From Scytonema hofmannii PCC 7110 (GTDB lineage Bacteria > Cyanobacteriota > Cyanobacteriia > Cyanobacteriales > Nostocaceae), in assembly GCF_000346485.2 (NCBI RefSeq), contig NZ_KQ976355.1:1-64000 (forward strand): 64,000 bases of DNA. The letters are read 5' to 3'. Shown one piece after another: positions 44,220 through 55,100 of the stretch; within the stretch, counting starts at the first letter, position 1; each line of letters starts with the position of its first letter. The notes beneath the pieces are model-generated. The model was not told the origin of the DNA and did no database searches. It saw only the letters and a program-made list of their open reading frames with translations. The position numbers and the translations under genes were made by a program.

Positions 44220-45863
44220 TTAACCAAAAATGTCTACGTTGCCAAGTGCGTATATAGAATCATCTGTCTTGGATGAAGGTGATGCTTGGGCATCGGCTTT
44301 ATTTCGCATTGATTCAACTCGATCGGCTTCTCTTATTGCTAAAGGGTTTATTAGATTGCGTTCTTCCAAGAGAATTGGAATTGACAGTTCTAGTGGTGGT
44401 AGTTCTTCTCCACTAAAAGTATCTTCTTCAAACATCTTGCAGAAAGTAGTTGCGGCTGATCTTTCTACTATTGTTTGAATTTCTGCACCAACACAGCGAT
44501 TTGTTGCTTTAAGCAGGCGTCTCCAATCTTCTTCATTAAATGGGTCACCGCCATTTTGAAAGCGTTTGTCAAACCTAGCAGCATGAAGCTTAAAGATAGT
44601 GTGACGCTCGCCATTATTGGGTAAATCCACTTTATAAAGATAGTCGAAACGACCTGCCCTGGTTAGTTCTGGTGGTAACCATTCCATGCGGTTGACGCTG
44701 GCAATGACAACGACATCGCTCGTTCTTTCTTGCATCCAAGTCAACAACTGTCCTGCCAATCTTCTGCTCAAGTCATCATCGCCAGCGAAACCTTTGTCAA
44801 AGTCGTCAAAATAGATAATCAGATGGTTAATTCTGTCTACCAATCTTAGCAGTCTTTTTAATTTAGCTTCTGCTTCGTTTCCAAAGCTTCTAACGTTTCC
44901 CCAGTCTACCACGATCAGGGGAACTCCCATGATTTGAGAGCACACTTTTGCAGAGTGGGATTTACCCGTCCCTGGTGGACCAACTAGCATAATACCTTTG
45001 GGAACTCGTAAGTTATATTGTTTAGCTAGGGGAGTCAGTAGCCTTTTGAACTTCTTAAATGATTCTTGCATCAATTCGAGTCCTCCCAATTTTACTTTTG
45101 GAGGTAAGACAAAATCAATATCATAAAGTCTGTTAAGAAGTGAAATTTTGTACTCTAAAAGAAATTGGACTAACTTTTCTGAAGCGTCAATTTTTTCTCG
45201 ATTTTTAATGGAATTTAAGCCTGTAATAATATCAGATATGTACAATCCCATACCAGCTTTGCCAACATTCAACCAATCGACATCATCAAAGCCTTTTGGC
45301 AATGTATTGGTATTTTGTAAGGATTCTATAATTTCCTGTATATCTGGCAACTCTTGAACGACCAGCGGTATTTCTGCTGCCATATCACTCGATATTTCGG
45401 CAGAGGGACCAAGCAGAATAGCTATTTTACTCGTGTTTTTGTTGTACAGCTTGATATTTAACAATGAGGATTTAATCCATTCTGATAGTAAGAAGAACTC
45501 TGTTTCTTTTGCAGCATTTTCTTTAATCCAAGGATAAATGTTTTCAATAATTAGCACTCCTTTTTCGTTATATTCCTTCCAAAAGGAAAGTATATCGAAG
45601 TAATCCTCTTTTTTGGTTTTAGTCGCTTTTGGCTGATATCCTTGGAACTCTTTTACAACCAAGTTCTCCGTTTCATCACAGGTGACTTCTTTGGCGCTGT
45701 CTTCCCCTAGGTTCCATATGTAGCATTTTTGACCGATTGAGGCACAGAGACGAGTAACATAGAGCAAGAGTCGGTATCGTTCTTGCAGTGGGGATTCGCA
45801 GGCGATAAGAGGCGTGCTGTCTTGAATGAGTTCTTTTAGCGTATCGAAAGTTTTGCAGTACAT
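44220..45863 (-). CDS. AAA family ATPase with unusual Walker B (Ycf46-like paralogue)
   Basis: I start at ATG 45863 (MYCKTFDTLKEL); a TTG at 45899 adds 12 residues. The N-terminal half is a degenerate AAA-like domain (LSFWKEYNEKGVLIIENIYPW); the second half has Walker A GPPGTGKS, then LIIYFDDFDKGFAG, sensor-1 IASVNRME and the arginine-finger region TRAGRFDYLY. In Walker B the usual D-E pair reads D-D, which normally weakens hydrolysis. Layout matches the paralogue at 17092-18711, but this copy lacks the DUF1257/DUF2997 neighbours. It probably acts with the DUF192 or secretion proteins nearby, which is inferred from position. Confidence 0.85.
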   Translation of the reverse strand: MYCKTFDTLKELIQDSTPLIACESPLQERYRLLLYVTRLCASIGQKCYIWNLGEDSAKEVTCDETENLVVKEFQGYQPKATKTKKEDYFDILSFWKEYNEKGVLIIENIYPWIKENAAKETEFFLLSEWIKSSLLNIKLYNKNTSKIAILLGPSAEISSDMAAEIPLVVQELPDIQEIIESLQNTNTLPKGFDDVDWLNVGKAGMGLYISDIITGLNSIKNREKIDASEKLVQFLLEYKISLLNRLYDIDFVLPPKVKLGGLELMQESFKKFKRLLTPLAKQYNLRVPKGIMLVGPPGTGKSHSAKVCSQIMGVPLIVVDWGNVRSFGNEAEAKLKRLLRLVDRINHLIIYFDDFDKGFAGDDDLSRRLAGQLLTWMQERTSDVVVIASVNRMEWLPPELTRAGRFDYLYKVDLPNNGERHTIFKLHAARFDKRFQNGGDPFNEEDWRRLLKATNRCVGAEIQTIVERSAATTFCKMFEEDTFSGEELPPLELSIPILLEERNLINPLAIREADRVESMRNKADAQASPSSKTDDSIYALGNVDIFG

Positions 45864-46339
45864 AATAAACAGGGCTTCTTGAGTGGAAGGGAGTTGCAAT
45901 AAAGTTGTTGGCTCTTGTAATCAGGTTTGGAACAAGCAATTTCAACGAAGGGAGTTGCGTAAATAATACATCTAGATTTTCGTTGATGCCATCTAACGAA
46001 TTTCTTATCTTTGGACATACGCTTTCTTAAGAATTTTTTCGTATGTATAAACCGCAAAATATAGCAGGTTGTTCGATTGCGGTACTTAAGGGAGAGTGCG
46101 AGTATGGAATGAGCATCACGGACAGATGGATTCAGCCTGAAGAACAGACTCAGACTAATCTCATGAATTTTGAGTTGACCAATCCCGTTGATTATTTTTC
46201 AACTGAACAACCATGCATTTGGTTCTGAGAAAGAGATAAATCGGGAAAAGAATTAATACAAGCATTTACTACTGTAAAAGTCAGCTTGTTGGCTAGCTCA
46301 ACAGAATACATTAAATCACTTTTGTAGAATCTCCTTCTA

Positions 46340-46921
46340 ATGGCAAAGAAAACTTCAAGTTCAACCCCTGTTTATCCTATTGTTGTCTTGCCAAAACTTA
46401 CTGAAGGTAATCTTTCGCCTTCAGTACATCCATCAGGCAGTGGGACTGCTCCTGTTGGAGCATCAGAAGAAAGATTTGGCAATATTTTAAAGCATCATTT
46501 CGGCGATTGGGTGAAACCTCAGCAAGAAATGCTGCCTCCCAACCATGAGAGACCTTATACTGCTGACTTCTTGATTGTCGAACCGACGACAGGGTTACAT
46601 TTTGATATTGAAGTTGACGAACCCAATTCTTTTTCTACTGGTGAACCCACTCATTGTATTGGGGATGACGATTACCGCAACAAGTGTTTTGTAGATGCAG
46701 GTTGGGTTGTCATTCGATTTGCAGAAGAACAGGTGTCGAGTCAGCCTGAACGTTGTTGTCGCTTTATAGCTAATGCTATTGCACGATTAACTCTTAATTA
46801 TTCCTTGCAGTCTAAGTTGGCTCATGTAGAGCCTGTCACAAAAGTAAAACAATGGTCTAAAAGATATGCTGGAGCTTTAATCAAAACCAATTATCGCAAT
46901 AACTATCTTCCAAAAAATTAG
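46340..46921 (+). CDS. Restriction-endonuclease-like (DUF559-type) protein
   Basis: 193 residues. The core ADFLIVEPTTGLHFDIEVDEPNSF followed by YRNKCFVDAGWVVIRFAEEQV has the order of the DUF559/VSR-like PD-(D/E)XK fold, where an acidic strand (D-x-E-V-D) precedes an R-N/D-x-x-L/C-x-x-x-G-W-x-V-I-R-F motif. The N-terminus is Ser/Thr/Pro-rich and the C-terminus basic. It may be a nuclease or a catalytically inactive DNA-binding protein. It is the first of four plus-strand genes, each with its own spacer. Confidence 0.65.
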   Translation: MAKKTSSSTPVYPIVVLPKLTEGNLSPSVHPSGSGTAPVGASEERFGNILKHHFGDWVKPQQEMLPPNHERPYTADFLIVEPTTGLHFDIEVDEPNSFSTGEPTHCIGDDDYRNKCFVDAGWVVIRFAEEQVSSQPERCCRFIANAIARLTLNYSLQSKLAHVEPVTKVKQWSKRYAGALIKTNYRNNYLPKN

Positions 46922-46965
46922 ATTTTTATTTTTCGCTCTTTTTTCAAATTTTCTTTGAGGTGCTT

Positions 46966-47631
46966 ATGTTAACAGTAGACATCCAATTGCAAATCCAACA
47001 TGAGTATGTATGCAAGTCTTTAGCTACATATTATTCTTTTACTTCTTCCATCTCCATTATTTCTCAGCGTCTTTATGGTCGCTTCTCAAGGATATACGGT
47101 AAGTTATATCAAATTCTTAAGCATATTAAAGAACTGATTAATCTATATCATGACGATTTTCTTTTAGATTCTAGTGTTGATATAGCCATTTATTTTTTTC
47201 AAACTCTTCACGATGCTTCAGAGTTTATGGTTCTTGCTCAAGAACCAAAGCGTAAAAATAAAGGCTTTTTGCTTGAGGAACATCAATACTTAGGACAGTA
47301 TTTGAGGAGGTTTATGAGAGAATGTGTTATTTTCTCTGAAATTTTTAAGGAGATGTACGGTTCTGACAGCAAAACCTATCAAATGTTTAAGACTCTATTT
47401 TATCTGTTTGTAGAATTAAGGGGATTGTTATCTAAATCCTTAGTAAAAACGCTATCTAAGCAAGGAATTGATGACCAAAGTCTTTATTACTATATGTGCA
47501 ATTTATCTGACAAGCCTGAGGTCTTAGAGCAACAAAGAATATTTATTAAGCCTTTACTTGCTCTTTTTCCTGATCTCAACAAATATATGGAATTCGTTAT
47601 TGAAGCTACATGTTTGTGCGATTGTCCCTGA
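46966..47631 (+). CDS. Hypothetical helical protein
   Basis: About 221 residues from ATG 46966 (GTG 46960 is also possible). The protein is nearly all alpha-helical with many aromatic residues (YSFTSSISIISQRLYGRFSRIYGKLYQILKHIKEL), no signal peptide and no sure membrane segment. It ends with a small Cys cluster (CLCDCP). It follows the nuclease-like gene after about 40 bases and might be its partner. No family recognised. Confidence 0.55.
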   Translation: MLTVDIQLQIQHEYVCKSLATYYSFTSSISIISQRLYGRFSRIYGKLYQILKHIKELINLYHDDFLLDSSVDIAIYFFQTLHDASEFMVLAQEPKRKNKGFLLEEHQYLGQYLRRFMRECVIFSEIFKEMYGSDSKTYQMFKTLFYLFVELRGLLSKSLVKTLSKQGIDDQSLYYYMCNLSDKPEVLEQQRIFIKPLLALFPDLNKYMEFVIEATCLCDCP

Positions 47632-47734
47632 CCTGTTGGGGAGGCTAAAATCTAACCCGAATCAGATGGCTTTTTCACTTCCATAGGAGCAATTATTTTA
47701 TTCACTTTTCATCTTGATTGTTTTTGAGGAATTT

Positions 47735-48511
47735 ATGACTATCGATGCAGGCAATACCATACGTACAGCCACAGCTTTGAAAGTTACGCCCAATCCTCTA
47801 ACTGTTAGAGACTGGGTAGGCTCTGCCGGGGGTGCTCTCGATCGGGATTACTATCGTTTTAGTTTGACTGAACGCAGCAGTTTTAACTTGACATTAGACG
47901 GCTTGAGCGCTGACGCCGATGTTCGATTAATCAGAGATGCCAATAACAACGGACGAGTTGACAGTAGTGAGGTTACTGCTAGTTCTATTCGATCTGGCAA
48001 TTTGTCTGAATCCATCTCGTTCACTTTAGATGCTGGAACCTATTTTATTCAGGTTTTTCCATATACGTCTACTCAAAACACCTACTACAACTTGAGAGTT
48101 TCGGCAGATCCAATAATTGGTGTTCCTATAGATTCTGCAGGAAATAGTTTGTCTGGTGCTCGTGACATTACTGTCGATTCTACCTTTAGAACCTATAGTG
48201 ACTGGGTGGGACCCCAAGATACCAATGACTACTACCGCTTTAGTGTTGCTAACAGTCGTGATTTCAATATGGTCCTTCACAACGTGACACAGAACTTAGG
48301 CTTTCAGTTGATTTCGGATAGAAATACCAACGGCATTGTTGACAATGGTGAGGTGCTGGGTGTCGGCGTTCGTGATGCGGATACTATTGAGTTTCCGGGA
48401 GCTGACTTAACTGCGGGTACTTATTACGTGCGTGTCTTTTCCAGTGGAACTAATGCCAGCAGCTACGATCTTAGTCTATTCGCGACACCGTTTGGTTCTC
48501 CTGCTCCCTAA
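47735..48511 (+). CDS. Protein with two PPC (bacterial pre-peptidase C-terminal) domains
   Basis: The start is ATG 47735, 6 bases after GAGGA; earlier in-frame starts lack a ribosome site. Two tandem PPC-type beta domains are visible: residues about 5-125 (VRDWVGSAGGALDRDYYRFSL, LDAGTYFIQVFPYTS) and about 140-258 (YSDWVGPQDTNDYYRFSVANS, LTAGTYYVRVFSSGT). Each begins with the W-V-G...D-Y-Y-R-F motif. PPC domains accompany exported proteases or surface proteins in cyanobacteria. There is no signal peptide, so export, if any, would rely on a non-Sec route such as type I secretion. It is followed by a terminator. Confidence 0.85.
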   Translation: MTIDAGNTIRTATALKVTPNPLTVRDWVGSAGGALDRDYYRFSLTERSSFNLTLDGLSADADVRLIRDANNNGRVDSSEVTASSIRSGNLSESISFTLDAGTYFIQVFPYTSTQNTYYNLRVSADPIIGVPIDSAGNSLSGARDITVDSTFRTYSDWVGPQDTNDYYRFSVANSRDFNMVLHNVTQNLGFQLISDRNTNGIVDNGEVLGVGVRDADTIEFPGADLTAGTYYVRVFSSGTNASSYDLSLFATPFGSPAP

Positions 48512-48555
48512 GTTTTGATTGCTGTTCATTTTTCCCTCTTGATTAAAGTAACTTT

Positions 48556-48580
48556 CCTCGGTCTTCAGCCGGGGTTTTTT
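48556..48580 (+). terminator. Intrinsic terminator after the PPC gene
   Basis: CCTCGG pairs with CCGGGG (one G-T pair) around a 7-base loop and is followed by six T. It ends transcription of the plus-strand genes before the regulatory region of the giant gene. Confidence 0.8.
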
Positions 48581-48684
48581 AGTTTAACAGTTAAAATTAG
48601 GTAAGAACGAAAGCACGCTAGACAAACGCGAGCAGATCGCAAACGCCTTCCTCAGGAGAAAAGCCGGACTGTCAAAACATCTGT

Positions 48685-48970
48685 CGCTTTACACGTTCTT
48701 GACAAAATTACCTCTATTTTTAAAATTTAAAAAACATTATAAAGGGTTTAAAAAGTTTAAAAAAAAACTTCACTAACTTCAGTTTTTCTACTGAATTTTT
48801 GGAATCTGAATGAATTTCTTGAAATTGCACTTGCTCTTCAATCGTTTTGAATTTATAAATAATAATAATGATAATATCTCAAGCTTTCTGGCTATTTACC
48901 CAACTGTATCCGCAATATAATACTCATGATCGGATTCAAGTGTCAAACATTTGGAACTGATAAATCGGAT
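48685..48970 (+). promoter_or_regulatory. 5' region shared with the 61.5-kb gene
   Basis: Several blocks recur, in order and with similar spacing, at 61490-61765: CTTTACACGTTCTT, AACTTCAG..TTTCTACTGAATTTT, AATACTCAT.ATC.GGATTCAA and TTGGAACTGA. The blocks lie upstream of two different exported-type genes and no open frame is conserved across them, so a common promoter, leader RNA or control element is likely. Confidence 0.65.
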
Positions 48971-49186
48971 AAGCTTTTACAGTTATCCAGTGTAGATTTG
49001 CGTGCTAAGAAAGACAAGAACGCTGAAAAATCAGGCATTGATTCATTAGCAGGTATCATTGCTGTCTGTTTGGGCTTGAGGAAAAGAGCACCCGTGCTTG
49101 ACTCTTCCAGCTCATAAATAAGCGGAAATCTCATATTAAGTCTAACTACTAACACAAAATCATTTCCTACTAGCAAAGGGTTAGTT

Positions 49187-52100
49187 ATGGTTCGTCCTGT
49201 CAGCTTTTTCACCAACGGTGCATCCCACAATAATGATAGTTTGCTGCCACAATCTCTCCTAGAAAGTGCATCTTTAGTTGCACCGTTAGATGACAATTCA
49301 TTTTTACTGGATTGGCAAAAAACGCCTAAGACTCCCAGTGGTGCAGACCTCTTGACCTCCCAATTAGACCGCCAAAAGAAAGCAGACACGACAAGCGACA
49401 ATACAGAGGATATAACTAACTCCAACACTCAAGCTCTCAATCCCTTCGACCAACCGCTACTATTCAAACAACAGCCATATATTTATCACATTCCATCCCA
49501 ACGTAAGAAGTTTAAAAGTCATAAGGAAAAAGATATTCTTACGGGTGGTGAGAACGCTAGCCCACTCATCAGCAGTTCGCAAGCGGATACCCTAACAAGT
49601 ACCAATACCAACCAGCGGTCGAAGTCAACTTCGAGCGCGGGTGCATACGATGAAAGCACGGGTTCCACTTCCTTAAGTTTTGAACCACCAAGGATCACTT
49701 CGTTTGCCTTGGTTAACGATACTGCTCCTGGTGGAACTACGAATACTGACAAGATTACCTCTGACCTAACAACCAGAGTGAGTGTCCCCTATCCTGAAGA
49801 AATTTATGAGTGGAAAGCAGGTTTTAATAACACTCCTGAAGCCAACTACGTCAATATTTTGCCGTATCTGCAATCAACCGGCGTCACAATCTTTGACCGC
49901 ACAGCGCTCAATACGATTTATGGCAGTTCCTTACCAGATGGCACACACGTCCTGTATCTCTTAACAAGACGGGACGAAGGAGAATTCGTTTCAGTATCTA
50001 AAGAACCTTTTACTTTTACTCAAGACACGACTCCTCCCCCTCAACCAGCATTCAATCTAGATGCGGCGTCTGATTCCGGTACGGTTGGCGACAAGAGAAC
50101 CAGTTTTAGTACGGTAACGTTAGTCGGTCAAACCGAAGCCAGCGCGAGCGTAAAGTTGGAGCAAACGGGAGCGACAATCACAGCCGATAGCACTGGCAAA
50201 TTTACCTTCACCAATGTCTCCTTGACAATAGGAGATAATCCCTTCACGGTACGGGCAACCGATAAAGCAGGTAACCAACAAACTTTCTCCACCACAATCA
50301 AACGTATTAGCCCACCTACTGCCATTAACTTAACCAGTAACACGGTAGCAGAAAATAGTGCCATTGGAACCGTTATCGGTCAATTGAGCAGCACTGACCC
50401 GGATGTAGGAGACAACCACATTTATAGTTTGGTCAACGATGGGGGCAGGCGCTTTAAAATTGTTGGGAATCAATTGCAAGTCGCTAACGATACGTTACTC
50501 AATTTTGAAAACCTCAAGCAGCACAGTATTGAAGTTCGCAGTACCGATCTTGATGGGTTAACCAAAAGTCAGATTTTTACCATTAACGTCACTAACGTTA
50601 ACGAAGCTCCCACTTTTACAAGCAAACCTTCCACATACACGGGTGCTGTGGGTAGCGCCTACTCATACAGCATCACCACCACCGACCAAGATACGGGAGA
50701 TACTCGCAAAATTACCGCTATTAACCCTCCAAGCTGGCTCAAGTTAGTGGATAACGGCAACGGCACTGCCACCTTAAGCGGCACTCCTACCACCAATGGG
50801 ATCTTTAATGTTGATTTAAAAGTAGAAGACGTTGGGAAAGCCTCCTCAATTCAATCGTTCCCCATTTCGGTGATTCCCAACATCACCCTGGCAGAAGGAA
50901 AGAACTTTGCAACCACGCACACGATTCCCTTCACAATCCCGACCAATCCTTCCCTCATCAGCTTTAACATCAATCCCCAATTCGACACCAAGGATTTAGA
51001 TTCGATTAAAGATGCTTTTGAGGTGGCTTTAGTCGATGAAGCAGGCAATTCCTTGGTGCATACTGTTTCTAGTGGGAGAGATGCTTTCTTCAACTGGACG
51101 GAAGGTGAAGCCGTTGCCTTGGGTGTGGGTACGACTTACAACAGTACAACCCGTACTGTTAGCTTGAACTTAACTGGTACTAAACCTTTGACCAACGCCA
51201 AACTGATATTCCGCTTGGTCAACGACGATAAGGATACGACAACAAACGTCAGCATCACGAGTTTTGCCATCAACCCCGCACCAGTTGGCACGTTAAAAGC
51301 TGTCCAGAAAGATTTTGATACGCAGGCGTTGCCCAGCACTTCAACAACGCCTAACTTTAACGTGTTGGCAGATGTCTCCAATAGCTTCCTAGCTGAATAC
51401 CATCGCACGAGCTTTAACGCTGACACCAAGTTATTGCATACAGACATTGCCCTTCGCAACACTGGCAAATACAGCGTTGATGGTCCGTTGCTTGTTGGCG
51501 TGACCCACATTAGCGACCCCACTGTAACGCTACACAAACCCGATGGAATTACTCCAGAGGGGATTCCTTACTATGATTTCAGCCAACTGGTTAGTGATGG
51601 CAAAGTAGAACCCCTAGAACTGACTAACCAACGTTCCCTAACATTCTACAACCCTCAAGGCAAGCAATTTACTTATGACTTGGTGGTACTGGCGCAGTTA
51701 AATCAAAAACCTTCAATTCAAAGCCAACCCGTAACAGAAATTATTGGTGGTCAGCAATACCGCTATGATGTAGATGCCACTGACCCCAATAGCGACGTTT
51801 TGACCTACAAACTGCTGTCATCTCCTGTTGGCACCACAATTGACTCAAAAACTGGGCTGATTACCTGGAACACCCTCACTACCAACAAAGGCAACCACAC
51901 GATATTGGTAGAAGCCAACGACAGTCGTGGTGAAGTGACAACGCAACAGTTCACGCTCTCGGTCATCGATGCACCTCCCAACCGACCCCCTGTTTTTACG
52001 AGCACTCCTATAGTCGATGCAGCAATTAATACAAACTACACTTATCAGGCGATCGCCTTTGACGCCGATCGCGACACATTGACCTTTTCACTGGTCAACA

Positions 52101-55100
52101 AGCCAGAGGGGATGACAGTCAACCCCAGCACGGGAGTGGTGAGTTGGACTCCCAATGGCAATCAATTGGACACTTATGACGTGACCTTAGCTGTAACGGA
52201 TGGCAAGTCTGGAACAGCACAGCAAGTCTTTAAAGTCAAGACTCAGATGGAGCCGGGTAATCACGCGCCCATCATTATCGGCAACCCGATTACACAATTT
52301 GGCATCACAAACACGAATACAGTCAAAAACTCTACTGTCAGTACTATAGTCCGAGATTTTCGGATGTATGGGACTGATGGCGGTCACCCTGACTTTGAAA
52401 CCTTTACAAGTAGTTATCAAAATATGGTCAGTCAGACCATTGGGTCTGACCGAACACCAGTTTTCATTGGGTCAAATGGATATGGTGCAACCAGCGCTGA
52501 AACCTTTAAGCAGTGGTATCGCGATGTCGCGGGGGTAAACTCTAGAATTGATATCCCGATGACGCTGACAGAAACAGCCTCAGGTTCGGGAGTTTGGCAG
52601 TATGCGAACGACTTCTTTTTCCCAATAGATAACTTGGGCTTTGGAAACCAAGGTTACTCTAACAACTACGCTTTTACCTTAGAAAGTCACGTCAACTTCA
52701 CATACAAGGGAGGAGAAGTCTTTAACTTTACTGGCGATGATGATGTCTGGGTATTTATCAACGACAAATTAGTCATCGACTTGGGTGGAATTCATTCTCC
52801 AGCATCGGCATCAGTAGCACTAGATACTCTTGGGTTGATTAAAGGTGAAAGTTATACTCTTGACTTATTCTTTGCCGAACGCCATACATATGGTTCGGGC
52901 TTCGCAATGCAGACCAGCCTGGATTTTGGTCCTAAATACACTTACAAGCTCAATGTCGCTGATGCAGATAAGGACTCCTTAAAGTACGAACTGATCGAAC
53001 GACCCTTTGGCATGACTGTCAGTAAGGATGGCGTTATAGAATGGCGACCCAAGCTCAGCCAGCAAGGGATTCATAAAGTTACGGTCAAAGTGACAGATGG
53101 ACGTGGTGGTGTTACGACTCAAAGTTTTAACTTGAATATAACTCCCAGCAATCCAGGAGAAATTAGAGGCACTGTTTACCGCGACGCCAATGCGAATGGA
53201 ATTCAAAACACTGGTGAAGTGGCGCAATCCGGTCGCACGGTTTACATCGATGAAAACCAAAATAACTTCCGTGACATTGAAGAAGTTTCTGTTGTTACAG
53301 ATGCATACGGGAACTACAAGTTTACCAATCTTGCATCCGGCAGCTACAAAATAGGTATAGAACCAAAAGATGGCTGGAATGTCACTGGAGGAATTGGAGC
53401 CGTCATCTTGGGTAGCGGGCAAATTCTCTACAATCATATCGGCACTCTTGAAGCGAAAGACAGCAGCCTCAATCAAAATCCTTATTTTACGACTCAACCG
53501 ACCGTGACTCAGGTTGAAGCAGGCAAAGTTTTCAAATATGAAGCTGCAGCAAAGGACCCAGATAGTGATGGCATAACCTACAACGTTGTTGTCGGGAATC
53601 AGCAAGGCATCACGATAGACAAGAGCACTGGCATTGTGAGTTGGCAACCGACTCATGCTTTAATTGGTAGTACTGTGGATGTTGTGCTGCAAGCAAAAGA
53701 CCCCTACGGTGGTGTTGTGCTGCAGGCATTCCAATTGCAGGTCATTGCAGCTAACACCGCCCCAGTCTTTACATTGACACCCACTCAAGAACTGACAGCA
53801 ACCGTTAACAATTTCTTCCAATACCAGTTCGCTGCTATCGATGCTCAAGGAGACCCAATTACTTACACCTTGGAAAGCCCTAACGGTGCTACTATCGATT
53901 CAAAAACGGGAGTTTTCTCCTGGAAGCCAACCGCGCTCGGTCAAAAGTCGTTTACTGTTGTTGCTAGCGATGGGAAAGGAGGAGTCACAAAGCATCAATT
54001 CAGTCTCACTGCCGTCTCCAGCACTTCTAACCAAATTCCTATCATCACCTCCACGCCAAGAAATCGCGTTGCTTTGGGACAATCTTACCTCTACACGGTC
54101 AAAGCCAGCGATTCAAACAATGACCCACTGACCTACACCTTGGCAACTGCCCCTGTTGGGATGACCATCGACAGCACGGGCAAAATTTTGTGGACTCCAG
54201 ATCCCAAAGTCAACCCACTTGGTGCTAACCCAGTTAAGGTTCAGATAGGTGATGGGCGTGGTGGTATCCAAACCCAATCTTTTAGTATTGATGTCGTCAG
54301 CACTCCCAACCGCACCAACAATGCACCAACCATCACCTCCATCCCCCCATTAGACGCAACTGTTGGCACAACCTATCGGTACAACTTAACCGCTCTTGAC
54401 CCCGACAACGACTCCGTGGCATGGAAACTCGATAAAGCTCCAGAGGGAATGTCCATTGACTCAGAACGCGGCATTCTGGTTTGGACGCCAAGACTTGACC
54501 AAGTCGGAGAACGCGAGGTAGTGGTACAAGTTGTTGATGCACTTGGCGGTTTCTCCATTCAAGAATTTAGCATCACAACAAGAGGAGTTAACGCACCACC
54601 GCAAATTATCTCTACTCCCATCACCCGTGCTGCCATCAATCGACCCTACACTTACAAAGTTGTTGCCACCGACCCAGAAGATGACTTTCTCACTTTCAGT
54701 TTGGGCAATAACAAACCAACTGGCATGACCATTGACAGCAACACAGGTGTGATTCAATGGACTCCAGGAGCCGCACAACCCGTCTCTGTTGAAGCGATCG
54801 TCACCGATATTTATGGTGCGACCAACAGCCAAACTTTCAGCATAATGGTAGGTACATCACCTATCAACAATGCTCCAAGCATCACTTCCACACCTATTTT
54901 TAAAGCGGGAGTTGGCAAACCTTACAGCTATCAAGTCCAAGCGACTGACCCAGATGCAGGCGACACACTGACATACGAACTGATATCCAGACCCAGCACT
55001 GAAATGAAAATTAACCCAACAACTGGGTTAATAACTTGGGCGAGTCCATTCTCTACTACCTACGACGTGGTTGTTGGCGTGCGGGATGCTGGTGGAATGG

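Noticed and set aside
46043-46228. Plus-strand ORF of 61 codons upstream of the nuclease-like gene
   Set aside because: No ribosome-binding site, no recognised domain and a position in the divergent promoter spacer. It may be real but I cannot support it.
48926-49117. Small plus-strand ORF before the giant RHS gene
   Set aside because: It begins inside the conserved 5' region and its frame is not kept in the second copy at 61.7 kb.
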